From: Globodera rostochiensis
Lineage: Eukaryota > Nematoda > Chromadorea > Rhabditida > Heteroderidae
Length of the DNA stretch: 64,000 nt
Assembly (NCBI GenBank): GCA_018350325.1
Contig: JAEVLN010000011.1
Coordinates: 186,001-250,000, forward strand
Reading direction: 5' to 3'
This document shows, one piece after another, positions 48,410 through 59,179 of the stretch. Numbering within the stretch: position 1 is the first letter of the stretch; every line of letters begins with the position of its first letter. The notes beneath the pieces were generated by a model. It was not told the DNA's origin. It ran no database searches and saw only the letters and a program-made list of their open reading frames with translations. The position numbers and the translations under genes are program-made.

Positions 48410-50548
48410 AAAGGCAAAAATTAATTGCTTGAATTGCCCCCAATATTCGAAACGCGTACCCGATTCCTTTCAATAAAATAATAATAAAAAAGTAAAAATG
48501 TTTGGCAAAAAAGCTAGTCAAATACTTGCGTTGAAAAATTAATAATAATTATGCGAATCAGCTTAAAAATATAAAACATAAATTAATATTCCAAAGATTT
48601 AATAAACAAACAGAAGTGGGGTCGTTTGTAATCCTTCTCTGGAGTTCAATAAGAATTTTAACTTTGTAGTTGTTGATAACTCAGATTAAAAACTTAATTA
48701 AAAATAATGCTTGTGGGTTGAAAAGAAGAGAATCTCACAAAGATTAAAATATACGATAATTGTAAATAAATAAAAATATATAATAAAAACAATTACTGAC
48801 CTTTAACAAAGGAAACAAAAAAAATTTTATATGTGCTAATAGAAAAAAAACCAAAACTTGGTCTTCTATACTTTAAATGATAGAACAAACAAACATTAAC
48901 CAATATTGACAACAAATATTTAAATTATTCAATTTTGAAATTTGTCTGTCTCCTTTTGTTTACTTCTTTATTTATGTTTTTTTATTTTACAATTAAATAT
49001 TTAAATGCGACTACTTTGTTTTTCTTATTTTTCATTGAATAATTATTTTTGCATAATAAATGATCGTGATGTATGTTATGGTCTGAGTTGTGATTATTTA
49101 TTTCTAGAAAGTACATTAAATCTGGTTTTACTAGCAATTCCTCCTTCATGGAGGCGACGCTCATTTCGCTCATGCTTATGAACTTCTGCTAATAAATATA
49201 AATTGCATAAAACTATTAAAATAATAAAATGTTTTTCATAAATTTGACTGCCTTGTGTTTACAAATGTCTTATATTATTTTAATTAATTTGTAATTGTAT
49301 CTAATAAATGATTTTTTTGGTATTTAAAAAATATTGCAGAATGTTTTTTTAATATAATGATTGTTTTCAAAAACTCGCTGATATTGAGTTTATTTAATTG
49401 TAAACTGTTGTCTTTTTTTTACATGTACATATGCAAATGAGAGTATAAAAAATAATAAACTTTTTTTAATTTTTAGCATTTCAATACGCTTATATTAAAT
49501 TCCATTTGAGAATATTGTTTATTTAATTGGACCCAAAATAATGAACATAAGTTTTCTAAATCTTTAAATTTTTAAAAATTTATTGTTAAATAATCTTTTA
49601 TGCAAATTAAATGTTTGCCTTTTACTTTGTATTTAAAAATTCTAGTTTGCATCGAGTTTTGTTTGGGTAACAGGATCCAACCTTAAATGCTTTTATGTAT
49701 AAAAAACAATTTTAACTTTATTTTTTTTGAACACGAATTTTTGTTTTCGCAATGTTGTCGATCTTGATTAAGTACGGTTTTAACCTAATAACACCAAAAT
49801 GCGACTATGTAATTTAATATTCATTTTGAAATTTGTATTTTTGTCAAAATGCATCAATTATTACTGAATGAATTAGGAATTCAATTCATTTAAACCTCCA
49901 TGATTTTTAATGTTTGAAGTAATGTAAAATAAATAAGTAGTAGTGACACATTTAAATTTAAATTACAAAAAAATTAGATCAATAAAAATATTAAATCTAA
50001 TGAGTAGATCGCATGTACAGAAATGCATTGAAACAACATCAGGTGTAGATTGGGAGACTGCGATGATTAGCCAATTTCGGGCTATAAACCTATGTTTCAG
50101 ATTGGCTATTTAAGTTATAAAATTAACATAACAATAGGGATTTTATTAAATCATTTTTCAAATTCTACGCGTAAGGAAGCCGACTTATTGGTAGGTTTAA
50201 ATTATTTTTTTACAAAAACTTCACCATACTTATCAATTAAGCATCAATCAATCTGACATACCGTTTCAAATTTGAGGCTGAGAGTAGCTTGGAAGCCTAT
50301 TATAAATCCGCTTTGTAGCGCCACCTTGCATGACGACACTATAGTTACCGTCGTTTGCCTTTGCTTGATTTTTATACATTAAATTTTTGGCTTGTTTATT
50401 AATTAAACTTTATTGTTTTTAAATAATTTCTTGTCGAACAACAAAACCATTTAAATAAACATGTAGTGCAGTAGTTTGTTCTTGCATTCATTAATAATAA
50501 CTGTGTTTATTTAAAATAAAATATTATTTAATGTTTTAAACCTTGGTC
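48410..50548. other. AT-rich DNA spanning a strand-skew switch
   Basis: A-rich on the plus strand to about 48.95 kb, then T-rich. No Helitron terminus (TC start, hairpin and CTRR end) was identified around the helicase fragment. Candidate exon at 49132-49173 listed separately. GC-richer patch near 50270-50350 without clear sites. Confidence 0.45.
49132..49173 (-). CDS. Candidate start exon, 14 codons
   Basis: On the minus strand ATG opens MSEMSVASMKEELL, then a donor-like TTGCTA|GTAAAA. Ten of 14 codons end in G or C in otherwise AT-rich DNA. If the donor is ignored the frame continues to 48982 with Asn/His/Lys-rich, intron-like translation. The exon sits beside the A-to-T skew switch near 48.96 kb, with the expected T-rich sense intron lying downstream on the minus strand. 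No homologue recognised. Confidence 0.33.
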
Positions 50549-50556
50549 GTTCAATC

Positions 50557-50719
50557 TAGGGTTGGACGGGACCGGGACTTTTGGGAAAAACCGGGACCAG
50601 GACTTCCCGGGAAAAGAAAACCGGGACCGGGACCAAGATTTTCAACCGGGACCGGGACCTGAAAAAACCGGGAAATCCCGTCCCGGTCCCGATACCGGTA
50701 TCGGTCTCGTCCAACCCTA
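50557..50719. mobile_element. 163-bp hAT miniature (CCGGGAC type)
   Basis: A perfect 8-bp TSD, GTTCAATC, lies at 50549-50556 and 50720-50727. The TIRs are TAGGGTTGGACGGGACC on the left and TAGGGTTGGACGAGACC read inward from the right. Nearly the entire element is CCGGGAC-type array with no hairpin or tRNA-like module. Overlapping frames of 63 codons on both strands are repeat-derived (Gly-Thr and Pro-Val runs) and not genes. The ends are near-identical to those at 23024 and 43149, so one transposase probably moved all three. Confidence 0.95.
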
Positions 50720-52684
50720 GTTCAATCTTTTCATTTTTTAAAAGCACACATTATTTTGCTTTAAAAACTTAATTTTGGTAGGTACCTTTTATTGATTTTG
50801 TTTTATTAGCATTATTATTAAACAGTTTTAAAAGGTTAGATCAATTAATGAAATAAAGAATTAAATCCTAATATTTTGTTTTATTTGTAATCTGGATTGG
50901 AACTTAGTCTTTTATTTCTTAGTTAACTCAGCATATTTTTTATTTATTTAAAGTGCAGTTTAAACTGTTGTTTATCAATTCTCTTTAACATTTTTCACTG
51001 AGAAACTTTAAAATTCAAAACTTATATATTTTAATTCAAAGTGGTACTTTTCAAAATTTGATAAAATCGAAGTTTAAACTTTTTATTATCTTTGCATGTT
51101 TGAAAGTTTATTAACTTTTTTATAATGTTTTATTTGTCTTAATTAGTTATTTTTTAATGAATTAAACGTAGCTTTTACATGAGAGTATAACACTTTATTT
51201 TATTAAATAGTGAATCATTAAAAGCGGTGGCGAATCAGAGAGTGCGGCGGCAATAATTGCTCTAATCAGTTCACCTCGTGCAATTATTTTTTTTACTAAA
51301 TAAAATTTAAAAAAGTACTTTAAATATTTAAACGTGTTTATTAAAATATTTCCCTTTTTTTATATTGCGGCGATGTGCGTTTGTTCTCGTATTTTTTTTG
51401 TAATGGATGTTTTTTTAAATTTATTGATATGTATTAACTTTGTCGCAAATATTACCTTTTAATTTGCATTCAAATTTAAAACATAGAATTTTTTATTCTT
51501 AATAAAAACGATTGATTTTTGAAAAAAAATAATTTTTCGACATTATATTTAAAGCATTATTAAAAATTATTATTCACCAATGGGATAAATATTATTTATG
51601 TTTGTTTCAAATATTAGTCTCGAAAAGAAATAATTTAATTTTTATAGATGAGGGCTCTGTCTATGGCACCCGATCACATGACCACTAACTTTGCCTCTCC
51701 TCCTTAAAGTGTTAATACTCAAGATATTTCATTTCCGATTTTTAAATTTGCAATATAAATTTTACATATATTGAAAACTTCCAAAATGCAATTAACATTT
51801 AAACCCCATACTGTGGAATCTATGCAAAATGCTGTGTATTTGTTATTTAATAAATTAGATAAAATATAATTTTAATACTTAGTGGTTATTGTATCTTATG
51901 TGACTTGAGCCGTAAAACAAAATGTTTATATTTCTTTGGTATTTTTTGGTTTATTCGATTAAAACAATTTAAGCGTTAAACAGTCACAAGCATTCTCAGT
52001 GTGGCTGACTGACTACCCAAAGAAACTTTGAGCCTTACAAAAACATTTCATAATTTTTTTTAATCAAATATTGTTTATTTCATTTATAATCTTCAACTTG
52101 TTATTTATTATGAAACTTTCTTTTATGGGTTGTTCGCCTTCTTATTTTATTAACATTGTCTAAGAATACACAATTTTGCATTTAGATTTAATGTATTAAA
52201 TGCTTTTTCAAAATAATTTAAGTTTTATTGTTAATTTTACTAATTTGCGTTGTTAGTTTTGCTTAGCGTTCGTTGTCTTTTGTTTCTCAGTTGCAAACTT
52301 TTTTGGTTTGATGAGTCAAAATTGTTTCAAAATAAACTTTTATTTTATATTTTAAACATAGTAATAAAATTACCGACATTTATTAACAATTGCTTGTTAT
52401 TTGAGTAATTTGCAAACGTGTTTTTAACACTGCACAAATTGTTTATCAAAATGCTATTAAAATAATTTCCATAGAGAATTCAATGGAATTTGATATACAA
52501 ATCATGCCATTTCAAAGATTTTTAAAATTAAGTCTTTTTATTTAAGTTGTTTAATATTGTAAGATTTTACTTTCTTGTTTTTAATATAACATGTATTATA
52601 ATTTTTTTTGCTAATATTGCCTTCTCTCTAAGATCCTTCTAAATATATTCATAATTCTATTTACTCTCATTTGCTTTGTTAAAG

Positions 52685-52744
52685 TTTAAATTTATATCCT
52701 TCTTGCGTCGCCGTCTCGGGGTCAACTGAATCGAAGACGTCGCA
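52685..52744 (+). other. Candidate 60-bp exon
   Basis: The acceptor-like CTCATTTGCTTTGTTAAAG, then 60 bp ending in CGTCGCA|GTAAGA, a strong donor. One phase is open throughout (LNLYPSCVAVSGSTESKTS), the other two have stops. The orientation agrees with the T-rich plus strand. No family recognised. Confidence 0.33.
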
Positions 52745-53749
52745 GTAAGAGCTGGGCTTTGGAAGTTACTAGATTAAGTTTATTTACAATGTTTTTAAAT
52801 TTTTTTTGATTTTTAATATATTTTAATTTATTTTTGGCTACTTTTAATTACTATTTCTTAACGATGCTATACGAACTCAAATTATTTAAATTCCTTATTT
52901 ATTTAAAGAGTTAAAAAAAACGTTTCTCCGAATTAAATGCTTATGATATTTCTTTAGATGATTCAACAATTTAAACTTTTTAATATAATATTTGTATTTG
53001 TACATATATAAGCTGCTATAGAATTTCAATTTTTAATTATTTTTACTTTTTGATAGTAATATTTTGTACATTATAACCTGTTCATTTATACGATTTGTCG
53101 TAGAATCGATTTTGCTTTCAACCATTCCGGTCCCAGGACAAATAACTGGGAGGATTCCATGCATCTTTGCCTTGAGTAAGCAGCTTTAGCCATGCTGCTA
53201 AAAATGTTTTAACATAAATGGGCTCTTTTTATTTGTTTATCAATTTATTTACTTTTTTACTGGAGAATTTCTTTATAGCAATATTTTTGGTGTATATTGA
53301 ACTTGTTTGTTTGATTCAATAGTAAAAATCCTTCAAATTTTTGGTTGATAAAAATAAAGGCATGCAGTTTATGGTTTATTTTTAAATTAATCTTATGTAA
53401 TGTAAAAACTTGAATACAACTCTTAGTTAAACCTCACTGCCACAAGCAGGGGCGAATAGCATAGTCTTCCTAGGAGGTGTTTGATATGTAATTTAAAATT
53501 GATTTCATTATAAATGTTTAATATGTTTTTTTTATTATATATTTTTTAAATAATTTAAACAAAATTTGTTAGTTTAATAAAAACTTTGTAATAAATAAAC
53601 ATTATAATTACTAATTACATTTATTTATGTTTGATTTTCTAAATAATTTATCAATTAGATTGGTAATTAAACAATTATTTTGTATAGCATAAAATTTTTT
53701 AAGAGGTCGAAGAATCTAAACTATTTTGTTTTTATTATTTGTATTTTAG

Positions 53750-53793
53750 CGCGCCGTATTAATCGAGTGTCAAACAACCAATTGTCAATCCAG
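53750..53793 (+). other. Candidate 44-bp exon
   Basis: The acceptor ATTATTTGTATTTTAG and donor ATCCAG|GTGACT flank a 44-bp GC-richer segment. Two phases stay open (RAVLIECQTTNCQS or ARRINRVSNNQLSIQ). A further GC-rich patch (53810-53860) follows inside the presumed intron. No family recognised. Confidence 0.35.
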
Positions 53794-54526
53794 GTGACTC
53801 CAAAATAAGTCAGCACCCGGGTGTCGTGCTTCCGTCGTAACGCGTGACGCGATTTTGCGCCATTTATTGTTTTTTTTTACTATTTTCCAATGGGTTTGTT
53901 GGCCAAAGATTTTTTTCAACTATTTAAAATTATTTTTTTGCTGTTGTTTAAAATTTATTTGACAAATGCTATTGATAATTATTGTTCCCTGCCTTTTTCC
54001 GACAAGGACGATTGCTTTGCACGACGACCTTCACGTGTCCTTATTATTCTGTTATTTATTGATTAAATTTTTGCGTAAAATGTCTTCCATTAAGTTTATA
54101 TTTTATTAAACTAATATCTCTAAAACTAGTATTATTTGGTTACTTCATTTAACAATTAGAGATTTGATATTTTATTTAATCATTATTATGTTTTTAAATC
54201 CAGTGAAATGTGTTAATATATCCTGTGGAAATGTCAACGTGTATGGCGCAATGTTTAAAATTTAAAGTTTTTTATAACGATAAAATGAAAATTTGTTAAG
54301 TCAATACAATTTTTAAATCTTCTCATTCAATATTATGCGTTACTAATTTATTACAAAATTATTTAGATATAAAAACTAGCCAATGCATAAAGTTGATCAA
54401 TAAATAATAAACATCAATTAAATCTAATGATATTTTTGCGCGTTAAAAATAATGGCACCTCGTTAAAAGGCTACCATCGACTTTTTCAAACCCAAACACC
54501 GACGTATCAGCCCTGAGTAAGAAGCA

Positions 54527-54730
54527 TTCCTGCTCAATCGACTACTTTTTTTAAAATTTATTAAGAATAAAATAATTACAAAATCTAAAATAAAAAATAA
54601 AACTCTATTCTGCTCCCCAAGTCAATGTTCCTGCTTAATCGACTCTTTTACTTTTCAATATTTATTAATAATACAATAATGACAAAAACTAAAATAAAAA
54701 ATAAAACTCTATTCTGCTACCCAAGTCAAT
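54527..54730 (+). repeat. Two-copy tandem duplication, about 101-bp unit
   Basis: TTCCTGCTCAATCGACT at 54527 recurs as TTCCTGCTTAATCGACT at 54628. Each unit ends with ACTCTATTCTGCT and CCAAGTCAAT. The units are about 90 percent alike by eye. Unrelated to the satellite. Confidence 0.85.
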
Positions 54731-57700
54731 TAAGTGATAAAATTTGTACCTGAAATTTAATGAAATCCAGAAAATCATCATCTTATAAAAATCATACTTA
54801 TTTTCTCTTGCTGTCATCTGATCGCATCCCGGTGCCCTGCCTGTGAAATGCCGCGCGGCTATTCAACCAGCTGGAAATTTTTTTTTTTGTCTTTTGGTTT
54901 GTCTTAATCGTTAAATTGTTGAATTTTCCATATTTTTTAAGCAGTGTAGGTAGTTTTTTTTAATGTTAACTATTATCTTTTTATTACTGCTAAAATACAA
55001 AACAAGTCGCTATCCCTTATGAATTAGCTTTTATTTTTTAATCATTTTTCTGTGTTGGTATAATTAACAAAAAATGATTGTTTTACAATTTGAAATAGAA
55101 AACAAATTTAATAGATTCCATTTTGAGTAAGGTTTTCAAATGTTGTCAAATTTATAGTTTTATGGTGGTTTTTTATATGACAAAATTAATGAATTAATGA
55201 ATAAAAATTAACAAAAAATAGATTATAAAAACATGACTGAATGCTCAAGTCCGCATCATGAATTTCCTATCTCAAACATATATAAAATAAAATATTAATT
55301 ATATTTTTTAATAAAATGCAATATCCAAACCTTAAATTCGTAAAGCGTAATCACAATGATCAGACTTTGTGTAGATGAGCAGCGGCAATGTCGCTTCACA
55401 AAAAATTCTGTGCAATTTTAAATCAATAACAATACAAATAAAAATATAATATATACCTTTCCAACTTATGTCTAAGCAAAAAAAAAGAAGCATGGGTAAG
55501 GAGCATTGGAAAAAGGTTTCGCGCCGTCAGAAATGTTTAAAATAACGAGCAAATTTAAAACATGAATTTAAATTTTATTCTTGAAGAAGCCAACACAAAA
55601 AGCATCAATTTGACTAAAATAAGCAAAGAAAATCGAGTAAATAAATTATAAAAAATCGCTTAAATGAATCATTAAATTGTTTTTTTACTTAGTAAACGAT
55701 ATTGAATGTCATTTTGTTGTTCAATATAATTAAAAAACATTCTACAAGACGCGCATTAAATTGAGAGTATTTCACCAAATTTAATTTTTGCTAAATCAAT
55801 ACACGGACCGAAACGCTCAGTTACAGGAGGGACGTCTGTATTGAGTTTAAGAAAGTAACCTAATTATTTTATTTTGATAAAAACTCTTCTCAGCTTGATT
55901 ACCACGCAGTGTTGTGTTTAATGTTATGCTAGGCGTTTTTTTAAATTTATGACATTATTTTAATTCCAAATTGCGTAACAAAGAATTTAAAAGGCATTAA
56001 TGTTCGCTGAATAGCGTAATCTTTATTAAAAAATTCTCTAAAATTTAAAAACAGCAATAATAGAGAAGAATGAAATAACTTCAATTATAATATCATTAGT
56101 CTCTTAATGTTTTTCTTTTAACTATTCATTTTGCTAATATTGATTGCAACATCTGTTTAATAAAAGTAAGTTTATGTTATTTTTGAATTTTTTTGTATTC
56201 AACACTTTAAAAATTAGATTAAATGTTTCTTTTCCAGATATGTAAAGATTGCAAATGATTTTGTAATTAACTGTATTTTTAATACATGAAATAATTTATA
56301 ATTTTAATTAATACAAATCAATAGGGCCAAAACACTAGCGCTTCCAAGCGTGTCTGAAGAAGGTCAATAATACAACAATATTTAAATATTAACCAATTGA
56401 TAAACAAGTTATTGTTTTTCATCGACAACAATACCTAATTAATAAAAAAACAATTTTCCAATATAAATAAAGGTCTGTGTTGAATCTATAAATTTTAATG
56501 CCATGCCTGGATGTTTTAATTGTCCGTTGACAAACAGAACTGCGGAATTCTTGTCTTCTTTACGCATATAAAAATTGAGTGTTTTTTTGTAAATGTGTAT
56601 TATAATAAAAAATAAGGTATTCATTAAAACCAAGTATTTGTTTAAATATTTATTAGATGAAATATTTTTTAACAAATTGTAAGTTAAGATTAATTTTTAA
56701 TTATTTTCTTGCGATTTACTTGATACTTAGTAATTTTTTAGCAGTGGACCTTTGTTTCCGTTTGCTGTAATAATAATTTGGTATATTTTAATTTGAATTT
56801 GTACAATTTTATTTTAGAGAGTTTAATATAAATCAACGCTTTTTCGTAGCGATTTTTCCAAAACAAGTTTTAGTTCGGTATTTTTAGTATATTTATTTTT
56901 TTGTTAAAAATTTAAAATTTTTGAAAAATTGCAATTAACGCCTTCGCAGTCCTAGTCCAATCTCGGACGTCGCAATCATTAGCGCTCCGTGTCCCAGCCT
57001 GCAAAGGAAATTGATTTCCTCCGCAGCCTTGCCAGCAACTTCTCTTGCTAAACGTGCCTATTCGTTTCTGCTATACTCTTTTTCTTTCTCCGGCACAATG
57101 GTGCACTTAAAATTTCAAATTTTCTATCTATCACAATTTTCAGAAATTTAAATAGATAACAATTAAATTTTACGCATTAATTTACTTTTTTTTAATTTCT
57201 TTTTAATTATTTATTGTTTTAATTTTTTACTTTCGTTAGTGGAATATTGGAACAAAATGAACTGAATGTTGCATTTATATTCTAAATGACTTCTTAAAAG
57301 GCAATAAATAAAAAACGGTTTTTTGTTTTAAATGTTTGTTAATATAATTTTATTATCGATTTATATTTATTGAATAAATGAAAAGGTCATTTCGAACAGT
57401 GTCTTTTTTGTTTTGTTTTTATTTAATTAGGATCGCATTGTTAAGTGAGAAAATGAATTAATAATTGATAAAAAACATTTTAATTAATTATTTTATTTAC
57501 GACCGTCTGTCAAAATTTTTTTGATGCTTCACAAACAATGTGCAAGCAACCTCGCATATCTGTTCGAAAGCCGTCCACATAAGATTTAATATATTGTGTG
57601 TGATAATTTGTGGATAAATTAACATAATTTTGCTCAGCTTTGAGGCAGGTTAATTAATTTATTTATTTATATAATTCGGCTTTTTATATATATTTAAAAA

Positions 57701-58682
57701 TGTAAAATGAGCTAACTTTACTTTTCCAGTACAAAAAATTGTTATAATTCAAAATTTTGAAAATGAATAACTTACGCATCAGGCCAACTAAAAATGGACT
57801 GATTGGGGGGTGGGCGATTGATTTTTTTAGCGTTGTTTTTTTGCGAAGACGTATAAATTATTTGTATTTAGTATTTAATTTTATTTTGTTTTTATGAGAT
57901 AAGAAAATGTTAAAATCTTTATTTTTTTAACAAAATTAATCTAGTAGGTTAGCATCTCTTTTCGGCTTTGTTCAAACCATTTTGATGCTGTTTAATTTTT
58001 AGTATTTTTTCGTTGATCTTGCAAACATTCTTTACCAAACAATTGTGCAAATCAAAATGTCATGATCTGTTGAAATATTTTTTTACAATGGTTTATATGA
58101 GTAACAAAATTATTATAAAATATTCTGTGGGAGCCGATCGTGAGAAAATGGCAGCATTGTGTCGGCAAGAAGGCATTAGCTTAATTTATTTTTTGGTGGT
58201 TTTTAATGTTTTGTTACAATTCACGTTTGAATTTCGATTTTATATATTTGCTTGAAAGGAGGAGTTACGTTTTCCTTTTGATTATTGTTTTTAATCAGTC
58301 TTTGTGTTTTTTTAAATAGAAACTTTTTAGCTATTATTTCCTTAATATTAGCATTTTTAATAAAATAGTTATGATTGTACTTATGTTTATATATAAGAAT
58401 TAATTTGAGTGTTATTTAAAAATGACAGAGCCCCTGCGTGCTCCAAAGTGATAAACTGAAAGACGCAGTTAAAACTTTATGGTACATACACCATATTTAT
58501 CACTAATTGAATTGTTAATCATTTCTGTACTTTGAAGTAGGTAATTTTAAACCCGCTATAAAATAAATTTACAATTTTTTATTAATTACGCGTATTAATA
58601 TATATTATTAAATTGAGTTGTTTAAAGTGTTAATTAATCTTATTTATTACAGTATCATTAAAATTTTAAAATTTAAGTCGGT
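54731..58682. other. AT-rich DNA, no confirmed gene
   Basis: Mixed skew, mainly T-rich on the plus strand after 56.1 kb. GC-richer islands near 54825-54880, 55800-55850, 56940-57060, 57530-57590 and 58125-58190. The 56.95-57.1 kb island is open on the minus strand for about 40 codons (containing REVAGKAAEEINFLCRLGHG). The 54.83-kb island contains CPAC with upstream CC on the plus strand. Neither is assignable. Frames at 56439-56675 and 58013-58255 look like chance, although the latter contains GADREKMAALCRQEG from a GC-richer patch. Confidence 0.4.
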
Positions 58683-59179
58683 TATAAAAATCGAATATTT
58701 TTTAATGAAAATATTTTTTGTTTAATTTTTTATAAAGCATTAATTTTCAAATTAGTTACATTAGCAATCGTTACATAATATTTTACTAACAAACAAATAC
58801 AAGGACAATTAAAAGTCCTCCAGCACCACAACCAAAAAAACAAATTAATAGTGCAAATGGCGATGATTTCCCTAATCGTTATCTGGAGTAGAGAGTTTTT
58901 TATGATAGATATTAAATTATAGTATTAAAAAAAATTAATAAGATTTTCCAAAATATGCTTTTTTAGTACTTTTATTTGGTTGTATAATTAATTAATTAAA
59001 TATTTATTTTAATGGATTATCTAACGGTTTTTATTTTCAATCAAATCTCATGCACATTATAGAATATTTTCGTATAATTATTTGATGTCTGGAAATTTTT
59101 AGACACCGATTATTAGGTATATAATAATAGTGTTGAAATTGTTGTCTCCTTGTTTTATATAGCATCATTAATTGCTTGA
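58683..59179 (+). repeat. Left arm of a diverged 0.5-kb inverted repeat
   Basis: Matches the reverse complement of 62662-63155 along its whole length with scattered substitutions and small indels. Shared landmarks include TATTTTTTAATGAA, AAAGCATTAATTTTCAAATT, TTAAAAGTCCTCCAG and TATATAGCATCATTAATTG. No open frame. Either terminal repeats of one old element or two copies of one repeat family in opposite orientation. Confidence 0.85.

Larger units (their letters stand above)
50728..54526. other. AT-rich DNA, T-rich on the plus strand
   Basis: Exon-like segments at 52685 and 53750 listed separately. Other GC-richer islands near 51220, 51650, 51985, 53110, 53440 and 54000. Nothing recognised by family. 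Confidence 0.45.

Noticed and set aside
54830..54880. Zinc-finger-like CC...CPAC peptide
   Set aside because: Only two Cys pairs in an island open on both strands. Spacing and neighbouring residues do not define a known finger.
57530..57600. Protein-like peptide on the minus strand (contains VDGFRTDMRGCLHIVCEA)
   Set aside because: Another frame of the same strand is equally open and protein-like, no splice sites support either, and no family is recognised.
58013..58255. 80-codon plus-strand frame
   Set aside because: The length is within chance expectation. Only a short GC-richer part (GADREKMAALCRQEG) looks protein-like, and it lacks a proper acceptor and donor pair.
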